NCBI GenBank assembly: GCA_963718355.1
Contig: CAVQZA010000002.1
Location: forward strand, 1-64,000
Direction: 5' to 3'
DNA length: 64,000 nucleotides
Source of the DNA: CAVQZA01 sp963718355
GTDB taxonomy: Bacteria > Actinomycetota > Thermoleophilia > Gaiellales > Gaiellaceae
Shown: positions 24,728 to 31,555 of the stretch, one piece after another
Numbering within the stretch: position 1 is the first letter of the stretch
Layout of the letters: each line of letters starts with the position of its first letter
The notes under the pieces: generated by a model
What the model was told of the DNA's origin: nothing
Seen by the model: the letters and a program-made list of their open reading frames with translations, nothing else
Database searches by the model: none
Translations under genes and position numbers: made by a program

Positions 24728-24734
24728 CTCCGGC

Positions 24735-26231
24735 ATGAGGGGCGCGATCGCAGCCGGCCATCAGCTGACCGCGGAGGCGGGCGCGCGCGTGCTCGCGGAG
24801 GGCGGAAACGCGGTCGACGCATGCATCGCCGCGGGGTTCGCGTCGTGGGTCGCCGAGAGCCCGCTCACCGGCGCGGGCGGCGGCGGCTTCATGCTCATCC
24901 ATCGCGAGAGCGACCGCTCGACCCGCGTGCTCGACTTCTTCTCGGCGATGCCCGGGCGCGGCCTCGCAGTGCCGTCCGGAGCTGAGATGGACGAGGTGGA
25001 CGTCGACTATTCCGGCGGATCGCACCAGGTCTTCAAGATCGGCCCGGCCTCGGTGGCCGTCCCCGGGACGACGCTCGGGCTCGAGACGGCGCACCGCTCG
25101 TTCGGCTCGCTGCCGTGGGCAGAGCTCGTCGCGCCCGCGGCCGAGCTCGCGCGCCGCGGCTTCGAGCTGACCCGGCCGCAGGCGTATCTGCACGCGATCA
25201 TCGACCTGATCCTGCGTCACTCGGACGAGGGACGCAGGATCTACGGCAACGGCGACGAGCGGCTCGTCGCGGGCGACGCGGTTCGCCTTCCTGACCTCGC
25301 CGACACGCTCGACCTGATCGCCGCGGAGGGCGCCGCGGCGGTGTACGGCGGCGAGCTCGGGCGCGCGCTCGTCCGGGTCGTGCACGAGGGCGGCGGCAGG
25401 CTCACCGAGGACGACCTCGCCGCTTATCGCGTGATCCGCCGCCGGCCCGTCCGCGCGCCGTACGCGGGCCACGAGTTCCTCTCGAACCCGCCGCCGTCGT
25501 CCGGCGGGCTGCTGATCGCCTACGGGCTCGGCGTGCTCGATCGCCTTCCCGCAGGCGAGCCCGGCTCCGCGGAGGCTCTCGCCGCGCTGGCGACCGCGAC
25601 GCGCGAGCAGCATCTCGCGCGCGAGCTGCTGGGCTTCGACGCCGGGCTCTACCGCGGCGGCCTGCTCCGCCGGCTCGAGCAGCGCACGGTCACCGCCGGG
25701 ACGACCCACATCTCCGTCGTCGACGCGGTGGGGAACGCAGCGGCGATGACCGTCTCGACCGGCTCCGGCTCGGGCGTCTTCGCCCCGGGCACCGGCGTCG
25801 CGCTCAACAACATGCTCGGCGAGTTCTACGTCGCGAGGCCGGTGCCCGTCGGCAAGCGCCTGTCGAGCGCGATGTCGCCCTCGCTCGTGACCGAGGACGG
25901 GAGGACGCGCCTCGTCGCGGGCAGCGCGGGCTCGCTGCGGCTGCGCGGCGCCGTGATGCAGGTCGTGGTGAACGTGATCGGCCACGGGCTCGGCGTCGAG
26001 GAGGCGATCGAGCGGCCTCGCGTCCACCTCGAAGGCAACGAGCTCCACTGCGAGGGCGGCCAGGATCCGGCGGAGCTCGACCGGCTCGAGGCGATGGGCT
26101 GGGATCTCGTCCGCTGGCGGCGGCGGAACCTCTACTTCGGCGGCGCCGGGGCGGTGGAAGCGCGGCCCGACGGCAGCCTGCACGCGGCGGGCGACGCGAG
26201 GCGCGGCGGCGCGGGGATCGTCGTCGAATGA
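24735..26231 (+). CDS. ggt: Gamma-glutamyltransferase
   Basis: 498-residue N-terminal nucleophile hydrolase precursor that cleaves gamma-glutamyl bonds, for example of glutathione analogues or gamma-polyglutamate. Seen: GGNAVDACIAAGF near the start, GGGGFMLIHRES, and the autoprocessing site TAGTTHISVVD where the second threonine becomes the N-terminal nucleophile of the small subunit, followed by SGSGVFAPGTGVALNN. No signal peptide is evident, unlike periplasmic GGTs, so it may be cytosolic. ATG at 24735. Its last bases overlap the GNAT gene (ATGA), so the two are coupled. Confidence 0.88.
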   Translation: MRGAIAAGHQLTAEAGARVLAEGGNAVDACIAAGFASWVAESPLTGAGGGGFMLIHRESDRSTRVLDFFSAMPGRGLAVPSGAEMDEVDVDYSGGSHQVFKIGPASVAVPGTTLGLETAHRSFGSLPWAELVAPAAELARRGFELTRPQAYLHAIIDLILRHSDEGRRIYGNGDERLVAGDAVRLPDLADTLDLIAAEGAAAVYGGELGRALVRVVHEGGGRLTEDDLAAYRVIRRRPVRAPYAGHEFLSNPPPSSGGLLIAYGLGVLDRLPAGEPGSAEALAALATATREQHLARELLGFDAGLYRGGLLRRLEQRTVTAGTTHISVVDAVGNAAAMTVSTGSGSGVFAPGTGVALNNMLGEFYVARPVPVGKRLSSAMSPSLVTEDGRTRLVAGSAGSLRLRGAVMQVVVNVIGHGLGVEEAIERPRVHLEGNELHCEGGQDPAELDRLEAMGWDLVRWRRRNLYFGGAGAVEARPDGSLHAAGDARRGGAGIVVE

Positions 26232-26740
26232 CCGTGGTCGTTCGCCTCGCGGAGCCCGGCGATGCCGACCAGCTCGTCCGCCTCGGCCGCGACGTCGGCT
26301 CCGAGCCCGAGGGCTGGCTGATCTCGGTCAACGGCTGGCGCGGCGCCGCCGAGGAGCGCCGCTACCTCCGCGCGATCCGCCGCTACCCGCACGCGGCCGT
26401 CTTCGTCGCCGAGGATGACGCGGACGGCGAGCTCGTGGGCCGCCTCTCCCTCGCGCGCGACCAGCATCCCGCGAGCTATCACGTGGCCGATCTGGGCCTG
26501 ATGGTGTCGGCCTCGTACCGCCGGCAGGGCATCGGCCGTGCGCTGCTCGAAGCGGCGGTCGGCTGGGCGCGCGAGATCGGCGTGACGAAGCTCGAGCTGC
26601 ACGTCTTCCCGTGGAACGAGCCAGGAATCAAGCTGTACGAGCAGTTCGGCTTCGAGCGCGAGGGCTTCCGGAGAGACCACTACAAGCGCGGCGACGGCGA
26701 GTTTGCCGACGCGATCCTCATGGCCTTCCGCGTGGAGTAG
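26228..26740 (+). CDS. GNAT-family N-acetyltransferase
   Basis: 170-residue acetyl-CoA-dependent acetyltransferase. The core has VADLGLMVSASYRRQGIGRALLEAAVGWARE, where RRQGIGRALL is the pyrophosphate-binding loop, and the end strand LELHVFPWNEPGIKLYEQFGFEREG typical of the RimI/RimL-like group. Substrate unknown. ATG overlaps the TGA of ggt. The sequence GTAGGCT at its stop may serve as the -10 of the next gene. Confidence 0.87.
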   Translation: MTVVVRLAEPGDADQLVRLGRDVGSEPEGWLISVNGWRGAAEERRYLRAIRRYPHAAVFVAEDDADGELVGRLSLARDQHPASYHVADLGLMVSASYRRQGIGRALLEAAVGWAREIGVTKLELHVFPWNEPGIKLYEQFGFEREGFRRDHYKRGDGEFADAILMAFRVE

Positions 26741-26752
26741 GCTTTTCGGTGC

Positions 26753-27232
26753 GTGGCCGCCGTCGCATATTTCCTCAGGCTCGACGGGATTCCCGGCGAG
26801 TCGAAAGACGCCAAGCACCCCGGTGAGATCGAGGTCGAGTCGTTCAGCTGGGGCGAGACCGCGTCGATCGCCGCGACCACCAGCGGGGCGGGCGCCGGCA
26901 AGGTGCAGGTCGAGGATCTGCACGTCACGATGGCGACGAGCAAGGCCTCGCCGCTCCTCTTCCTCGCCTGCGCGACCGGCCAGCACCTCAAGACGGCAGT
27001 CCTCACCGCGCGCAAGGCCGGCCGGGCCCCGCTCGAGTTCTTCGTGATCACGCTCACCGACGTGCTCGTCTCCGCGTACCACGTCGGCGGCGGCACGGTC
27101 GCGGGCCCGACCGATCAGCTCTCGCTGAACTTCGCGAGAGTCCAGATCGAGTACCGCCCCCAGAAGCCCGACGGCTCGGCCGAGACCCCGGTCGAGGCCG
27201 GCTGGGACGTCAAGCGGAACTCCAGGATCTGA
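26753..27232 (+). CDS. Hcp-family (type VI tube-like) protein
   Basis: 159 residues over the whole Hcp beta-barrel fold: AYFLRLDGIPGESKDAKH at the start, then GEIEVESFSWGE, VEDLHVTMATSKASPLLF, GQHLKTAVLTARKAG, FFVITLTDVLVSAYHVGG and QLSLNFARVQIEYRP. Unlike the Hcp-like protein at 14707 it has no signal peptide. In proteobacteria Hcp hexamers stack into the T6SS inner tube; no sheath, VgrG or ATPase gene is in this window and actinobacteria lack canonical T6SS. GTG at 26753 lies nine bases after TAGGCT. Its 3' end overlaps the convergent phosphatase by 23 bases. Confidence 0.85.
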   Translation: MAAVAYFLRLDGIPGESKDAKHPGEIEVESFSWGETASIAATTSGAGAGKVQVEDLHVTMATSKASPLLFLACATGQHLKTAVLTARKAGRAPLEFFVITLTDVLVSAYHVGGGTVAGPTDQLSLNFARVQIEYRPQKPDGSAETPVEAGWDVKRNSRI

Positions 27233-27602
27233 CGAGCTCACGCTGCTCGGGAGTCTCGGGCCCTGCGCCGCGGAGCGCCTCGACCCGGGCCAGTGCGTCC
27301 TCGCCGCTCAGCCCGCGCCGCACGAGGTAGCAGCCGATCACCGTGCCGGTGCGCCCGATCCCCGCCAGGCAGTGCACGTAGACCACCTCGCCCGCGGCCA
27401 GTGACGCATCGATCGAGTCGAGGATCCGCGTCATCTGCGCGCGGCTCGGGCAGCCGAGGTCAGGGATCTCCTGCGTGAGGTCGACCACCACCGTCACCCC
27501 CGCATCGCGGAGGAGCTCGGAATGACCGCGAGGATGAGCGCCGGCAAGCAGCCGGCCCGGCTCGACCCAGTACGACGCGGGTGTTGGCGGTGATGCGGTC
27601 AC
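27210..27602 (-). CDS. Dual-specificity/tyrosine phosphatase-like protein
   Basis: 130-residue cysteine phosphatase with the P-loop HCLAGIGRTGT (residues ~76-86): nucleophile Cys and the phosphate-binding Arg are intact. The general-acid loop is probably VDLTQEIPDLG. Its compact size fits the archaeal/bacterial dual-specificity type that dephosphorylates proteins or small molecules. GTG at 27602. Convergent with, and overlapping, the Hcp-like gene; divergent from the DUF1059 gene 41 bases away. Confidence 0.87.
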   Translation of the reverse strand: MTASPPTPASYWVEPGRLLAGAHPRGHSELLRDAGVTVVVDLTQEIPDLGCPSRAQMTRILDSIDASLAAGEVVYVHCLAGIGRTGTVIGCYLVRRGLSGEDALARVEALRGAGPETPEQRELVRSWSSA

Positions 27603-27643
27603 AGGCGTACCGTTCGAGTATCAGCGACTCGAGGGAGGCTGTC

Positions 27644-27799
27644 ATGCCTGTGGTCAATTGCCCGTGCGGCCAGGCCATCGAAGGCGAGAGCGACGATCAG
27701 CTCGTCACGAACGTGGAGGAGCACATCGCGTCGGAGCACGCCGACCTGGTCGGGAAGTACTCGCGCGAGCAAATCCTGGAGATGGCTCAGGCGAGCTGA
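27644..27799 (+). CDS. DUF1059 small protein
   Basis: 51 residues, MPVVNCPCGQAIEGESDD..., ending in a helix with HIASEHAD. The CxCG and HxxxxH pattern is the DUF1059 family and could hold a metal ion. Function is unknown. ATG at 27644 has a strong GAGGGAGG ribosome site, which decides the start over the upstream in-frame codons. Confidence 0.8.
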   Translation: MPVVNCPCGQAIEGESDDQLVTNVEEHIASEHADLVGKYSREQILEMAQAS

Positions 27800-28149
27800 G
27801 GCGCGCGTGAGCGCGACAGCGCGGCGTCGAACGCGGCGAGGACGTCATCCTGCGTCCGCTCGCTTGCGTCGTTCCAGACCGGAATCGCCACGAGCGGCGC
27901 CGCGCGAGTCGCGCCAGGATCGATCACGTCGCACAGCCGCTGCAGCGCCGAGTGGTAGGTGCCCGCGTCGCTCCCGAGCGAGTGCGACGCGTGTGCGAAG
28001 GCGCCGAGCACGCAGAACTTCGCGGCCTCCGACGGCTCCGAGGTCGGCGCGCCCTCGAGGTTCTGGAGCGTCGTTCCCTGCGTCCAGCCGAAGGCGAGCC
28101 GCTCGCGCGCTGCGAGCAGGAGCTCGTCGACGTGTGCCTGGTCGCTCAC
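27787..28149 (-). CDS. DUF6197-like small protein
   Basis: 120 residues: RLAFGWTQGTTLQN, SEAAKFCVLGAFAHASHS and ALVAIPVWND-type phrases match the family of short actinobacterial proteins with a conserved (F/Y)C-LGA motif. No activity is known. GTG start at 28149. It converges on the DUF1059 gene with a 13-base overlap of the 3' ends. Confidence 0.65.
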   Translation of the reverse strand: MSDQAHVDELLLAARERLAFGWTQGTTLQNLEGAPTSEPSEAAKFCVLGAFAHASHSLGSDAGTYHSALQRLCDVIDPGATRAAPLVAIPVWNDASERTQDDVLAAFDAALSRSRAPQLA

Positions 28150-28214
28150 TGCCCGTTCACAATAGCCGTCGGAGGCTGCAGGTAGAGTTCAGGCTCTCCT
28201 ACCGGAAGGCCGCA

Positions 28215-28454
28215 ATGGCCGAACTGCACCTTTCCAGCTCTGAGCGCCGCGATGTGCTCGCCGCATTGATCGCGACCAAGGAGCAGCACGGCTACTGGGT
28301 CGAGTCGCAGACCGATACCGAGGTGCGTCTCATCGCGCGCAGCCGCAAGGCGTGGTTCGCGGTGGGGCCAAGGCTCCCGGAGAAGCGAGAGCTTGCGAAG
28401 GTCGACGAGCAGGGCCGCACGACGGTCGAGCGGCTTCCTGCGCGCCGCTACTGA
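28215..28454 (+). CDS. Small hypothetical protein
   Basis: 79 residues, MAELHLSSSERRDVLAALIA, with alternating charged strands (DTEVRLIARSRKAWFAVG) suggesting a small alpha/beta domain. Not recognised. ATG at 28215 is divergent from the preceding gene; followed 13 bases later by a 36-codon basic gene in the same direction, so probably an operon. Confidence 0.6.
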   Translation: MAELHLSSSERRDVLAALIATKEQHGYWVESQTDTEVRLIARSRKAWFAVGPRLPEKRELAKVDEQGRTTVERLPARRY

Positions 28455-28467
28455 CGAGGAGGTGACC

Positions 28468-28578
28468 ATGAAAGGTTCCGAGAAACCGAAGAAGCTGGCC
28501 AAGAAGGCGCCGCAGATGACGCTCAAGGAAAAGCGCAACGAGAAGCGTGCTCAGCCGAAGAAGTACGGCGCGCTCTAA
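28468..28578 (+). CDS. Very small basic protein
   Basis: 36 residues, MKGSEKPKKLAKKAPQMTLK, about one third Lys/Arg, with a GAGGAGG ribosome site ideally spaced before ATG 28468. The composition suggests an unstructured nucleic-acid- or ribosome-binding peptide. The strong ribosome site argues it is real. Its stop codon overlaps the 3' end of the convergent hydrolase by four bases. Confidence 0.6.
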   Translation: MKGSEKPKKLAKKAPQMTLKEKRNEKRAQPKKYGAL

Positions 28579-29462
28579 GGCCCCGTCTTTGCGCCGGGCA
28601 CCGCCGGCCCGGTGATCCCGAGCTCCTGCGTCAGCCACTCGAGCTGGTCGCGGAAGGCCTGCGCGTCCAGCTCGTGGTCGGCGCGGTACCAGCGCACGCG
28701 CCCGTGCCCCGCGGCGGCGAGCGCGGCGAGCTGCGCGTGGGGGACGACGGTGTCGCCGAGGCCGTCCTGGAAGAAGAGGTTGGCGTTCGTGCTGCCGATG
28801 TAGCGGAGCGGATCGATTGAGCGGAGCGTAGTCCGCACGGGCAGGCGAAGGTTCGGCGGCGCCGCGGCGACGAACGAGTCGACCGGGGCCGCCCCGCCCG
28901 ACATCAGGTCGAAGGCGTGGATGCGCGGCTCGACGCCGGCCAGGATCGCACCGAGCTTCGCGCCGCCGCTGTAGCCGACAAAGCCGATTCGCTTCGGGTC
29001 GACCTGCGGGAGCGAGGCGAGAACATCGATCCCGCGGCGGAGGTCGACAACGGTCTGCGCGGTCAGGTCGCGCTCGCGCTGAAGGCGCTTCACGGGATCG
29101 GTCGGCTCAGGGCCGGAGGCGCGCACGAACGCCGAGTCGATCGCCAGCGCCACCGCGCCGCGGGCGGCGAGCCAGGCGGCGGGGACGACGAGACGCGTCC
29201 TGTCCTCGCCCGAGCCGTGGAGGTAGAGCACGGCGGGAAACGGGCCTTTCCCGGGCGGCACGACGAGGTACGCGGAGACGCGCCCACCGCGCGGGCTCGT
29301 GTACGAGATGTCGCGAACCTGGACCGGGTAGCCGTGGTTGACCGGGCCGCGATCCTTGAAGCCGAGCGGCGCCGCTCGGTCGTAGCCGTAGAGCGAGGTG
29401 TGGGTCGCGACCGTCTTGCCGCCGCCGCAGCCCGCGGCGAGCACGACGAGCACGACGAGCAC
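28575..29462 (-). CDS. Lipoprotein-like alpha/beta hydrolase (dienelactone hydrolase type)
   Basis: About 295 residues. The N-terminus is a run of Leu/Val ending LAAGCGGG, a lipobox. An alpha/beta hydrolase follows: oxyanion region VLYLHGSGEDRTR, nucleophile elbow GYSGGA, and acid and histidine in FQDGLGDTVVP and RADHELD. Substrate is unknown. The start is uncertain: GTG 29462 gives a very short lipoprotein signal with no basic residue, whereas an ATT at 29486 would add IRAQ. Either way it overlaps or abuts the META gene stop. The signal is encoded by three copies of GAGCACGAC-like 9-mers. Confidence 0.78.
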   Translation of the reverse strand: MLVVLVVLAAGCGGGKTVATHTSLYGYDRAAPLGFKDRGPVNHGYPVQVRDISYTSPRGGRVSAYLVVPPGKGPFPAVLYLHGSGEDRTRLVVPAAWLAARGAVALAIDSAFVRASGPEPTDPVKRLQRERDLTAQTVVDLRRGIDVLASLPQVDPKRIGFVGYSGGAKLGAILAGVEPRIHAFDLMSGGAAPVDSFVAAAPPNLRLPVRTTLRSIDPLRYIGSTNANLFFQDGLGDTVVPHAQLAALAAAGHGRVRWYRADHELDAQAFRDQLEWLTQELGITGPAVPGAKTGP

Positions 29463-29470
29463 GAGCGCTG

Positions 29471-30229
29471 TTACCTGCGCGCGAATTGTGCGGCGAGGGC
29501 GCCCGTGGCGGTGCGCAACTCGAGCCGGCTGCCCTCGATCCGGTAGGTCGCTGCGGTGTGCAATGCGGTGAGGTAGTGGAGCTCCTGCGCCATCACGCCC
29601 TTCGGCGTGGCGCACTCCTTCCGCGTCGAGGCGACCGGCCCGATCGAGATCTTCGGCGCGGTCGCCTTGTAGGTCGCGTTGTACGAGTTGCAGCCGGCGA
29701 ACCCGGTCAGGTTGCCGTCCTTGCCGAAGACGGCGGTGAGCTTCGGCGTCGGAAGGACGCTGTCGAATCCCTGCTTGCCGTTGTTGTAGGCCGTGACGTT
29801 CCATGAGGTTCCCGCGAGCGCCTGCGACTGTGCCTTGAATGTCATCAGCGTCTTGCCGGCGGCACTTCGCAGGGTCAGCGCCGTGCCGCTGACCGCGTAG
29901 CTCCGGGCCGAAGCGAGCGCCTTCAGGAACACGGACTCCTGGCCCATGATCTTCGTAGCGCAGGCCATCTGCGTCGAGATCAGCGAGGTGATCCTGAGCG
30001 TCGAGCCGGAGCTCGTGTAGTGGCCGTTGTAGTGATTGCACCCGGCCGATCCGGACACGCTTCCGGCCGCCGTGAACTCGGCGGTCAGCTCCGTCGTCGC
30101 GAGCGGCGCCTTGCCGAGCAGCGTCGAGAGCGTCCAGGCGTTGGCGGTGAGCGGGCTCGACGAGGCGGCTCCCGCTGCTGCGGCAACCGCGATCACTGCG
30201 ATCGGAACCAGAATCCAGGCCCTGCGCAT
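29471..30229 (-). CDS. Secreted protein with two META (HslJ-like) domains
   Basis: 252 residues: signal peptide (MRRAWILVPIAVIAVAAAAGAASS), then two tandem META domains, ~30-135 and ~137-250. Each has the core AGCN-YN (GSAGCNHYNGHY, GFAGCNSYNATY) and a later CAT pair (MACATKIMGQE, KECATPKGVMAQE), which in HslJ-like proteins form a disulfide-stabilised barrel. Family members are envelope proteins linked to heat or antibiotic tolerance, but the mechanism is unknown. Duplication of the domain is common in actinobacteria. Followed closely by the lipoprotein hydrolase gene. Confidence 0.83.
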   Translation of the reverse strand: MRRAWILVPIAVIAVAAAAGAASSSPLTANAWTLSTLLGKAPLATTELTAEFTAAGSVSGSAGCNHYNGHYTSSGSTLRITSLISTQMACATKIMGQESVFLKALASARSYAVSGTALTLRSAAGKTLMTFKAQSQALAGTSWNVTAYNNGKQGFDSVLPTPKLTAVFGKDGNLTGFAGCNSYNATYKATAPKISIGPVASTRKECATPKGVMAQELHYLTALHTAATYRIEGSRLELRTATGALAAQFARR

Positions 30230-30271
30230 TCGCTCACGGTAGCTACGAGCGCGAGAACGCGCAGAGCTGAA

Positions 30272-30291
30272 CGAGCTCGCCGTCGAGCTCG
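30272..30291. terminator. Possible hairpin terminator after the 67-residue small gene
   Basis: CGAGCTCG - ccgt - CGAGCTCG, a perfect 8-bp stem in the 134-base gap between the small minus-strand gene (ends 30364) and the META gene start. No gene is seen in this gap. Confidence 0.35.
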
Positions 30292-30363
30292 AGGCCCGAG
30301 CCGAGCTGGAGGTTGAGGCGGGAGGTGTGCCTCAAGTCCAGCCCGGCTCGCCAGGGTGTCCTT

Positions 30364-30570
30364 CTAGGTCAGGATGCGCATCGCCAGGTGCGGCGAGCAC
30401 CCGACGGAGATCAGCGTGCGGCTCGCGTGGAGATCCGCATCCGAGCCGGCCAGCGTCCAGGCCTGCTCGTCGTCGAAGCCGAGCTTCAGAAACTGCTCGT
30501 AGCGCCAGGCGGAGACCCGGTCTGCCTCGACAGAGTCGCGCGTCGGCTGAGAAACGGTGTACGTAGACAT
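30364..30570 (-). CDS. 67-residue small protein, GCSPxLAxRIL family
   Basis: Function unknown. From ATG 30570 (good AAAGGGCAGG ribosome site) it reads MSTYTVSQPTRDSVEAD... and ends DLHASRTLISVGCSPHLAMRILT. The second half is a paralogue of the small gene at 35027: both share W-R...GFD-E-A, D-DLH-A and GCSP-LA-RIL. Mostly helical, one cysteine. The conserved DLH and GC positions suggest a small DNA- or protein-binding domain, but I cannot name it. Confidence 0.65.
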   Translation of the reverse strand: MSTYTVSQPTRDSVEADRVSAWRYEQFLKLGFDDEQAWTLAGSDADLHASRTLISVGCSPHLAMRILT

Positions 30571-30713
30571 TTGAACCTGCCCTTTCAGGGAGTAGGTGCT
30601 TCTGTCCACTACAACGAAGGAAATGCCCGCGAGGATGCGGATTTGCGTTAGCGGTTCATTGCGCGCGTATTAAGGCGAATTCGGACTCCCGGCCGTCAAG
30701 CCGCAGCAGTGGT

Positions 30714-30748
30714 CACCGCGGCGGCGTACGGCCCTCTCGGCCGCGGTG
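30714..30748. other. 9-bp inverted repeat upstream of the isochorismatase-like gene
   Basis: CACCGCGGC and GCCGCGGTG separated by 17 bases, just before the TAGGAT -10 candidate (30762-30767). Could be an operator or a terminator remnant. The remaining 30571-30713 holds no gene. Confidence 0.35.
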
Positions 30749-30773
30749 CCCAACGACCTCGTAGGATCTGCTC

Positions 30774-31316
30774 ATGGCCCGGGCGCTGATCGTCGTCGAC
30801 ATCCAGAACGACTACTTCCCGGGCGGGGCGCACCCGCTCGTCGGGCCCGAGGCTGCCGCGGCGAATGCTCGGCGGCTGCTCGAGTCGGTTCGCGCCGGCG
30901 GCGGGGAGCTCGTCCACATGCAGCACGTCTGGGACGCGCCCGACGCGTCGTTCATGCGGCCCGGGACTCCGGGTGTCGAGATCCACGATGACGTCGCGCC
31001 GCTGGCCGACGAGACGGTGATTCAGAAGGCGCATCCGAACAGCTTTCTCGGCACCTCGCTCGAGGAGACGCTTCGCGCGCGCGACGTGGACGAGGTCGTG
31101 GTCTGCGGGATGATGACTAGCATGTGCGTCGATGCGACTGCGCGCGCCGCGTCGGATCTCGGCTTCACCGTCACCGTCGTCCACGACGCGTGTGCGGCTC
31201 CTGATCTCGAGTTCGGCGGCGAGACGATCCCGGCGGCTCAGGTGCACGCGTCGTTCCTCGCGGCGCTCGGCTCCGCCTACGGCGCGATCGTCTCGACGGA
31301 CGATCTCGTCACATAG
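30774..31316 (+). CDS. Isochorismatase-family hydrolase (nicotinamidase-like)
   Basis: 180 residues with the cysteine-hydrolase triad: Asp in IVVDIQNDY (D9), Lys in VIQKAHPNSF and Cys in GMMTSMCVDATAR. Family members hydrolyse nicotinamide, isochorismate, carbamates or biuret. The PGG after the first strand fits nicotinamidase-like proteins, but the metal-binding Asp-x-His-x-His loop is not obvious, so a general isochorismatase-like label is safer. ATG at 30774 is six bases after TAGGAT. Confidence 0.85.
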   Translation: MARALIVVDIQNDYFPGGAHPLVGPEAAAANARRLLESVRAGGGELVHMQHVWDAPDASFMRPGTPGVEIHDDVAPLADETVIQKAHPNSFLGTSLEETLRARDVDEVVVCGMMTSMCVDATARAASDLGFTVTVVHDACAAPDLEFGGETIPAAQVHASFLAALGSAYGAIVSTDDLVT

Positions 31317-31357
31317 TCGTCACAGACACGTGCGCTTTTCCCTGCTCAACTTGGGGA

Positions 31358-31531
31358 GTGCGCGAACCGCGAACCACACCCCGCCCGTCACCCACCGCGC
31401 CGCCGAGCGTGAAGCAGATCTACGCGATCGCCCACGGCCTCTGCGAACGCTACGGGGAGCGCTGGCCCGAGTCGAAGGCCGAGGCTTCGCAGCTGATCCG
31501 GGAGCTCCGAGGGGAGGACGAGCCGAGATAA
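31358..31531 (+). CDS. 57-residue small protein
   Basis: GTG at 31358 after TTGGGGA gives VREPRTTPRPSPTAPPSV followed by KQIYAIAHGLCERYGERWPE and SKAEASQLIRELR. The second half is a compact helical motif seen at the ends of several actinobacterial proteins (LC-x-GE-WP...A-A--LI--LR). The Pro/Thr-rich start is unstructured. A shorter start at GTG 31409 is possible. Function unknown; 24 bases before dnaE. Confidence 0.5.
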   Translation: MREPRTTPRPSPTAPPSVKQIYAIAHGLCERYGERWPESKAEASQLIRELRGEDEPR

Positions 31532-31555
31532 GGACCGCTATCTGAGGCCGGTCGT

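Noticed and set aside
14707..27232. A type VI secretion locus, suggested by two Hcp-like genes
   Set aside because: No sheath, baseplate, VgrG, TssM or ClpV gene lies between or beside them.
29439..29466. Tandem 9-mer GAGCACGAC repeat as a microsatellite or CRISPR-like array
   Set aside because: It encodes the Leu/Val run of the lipoprotein signal; too short and without spacers.
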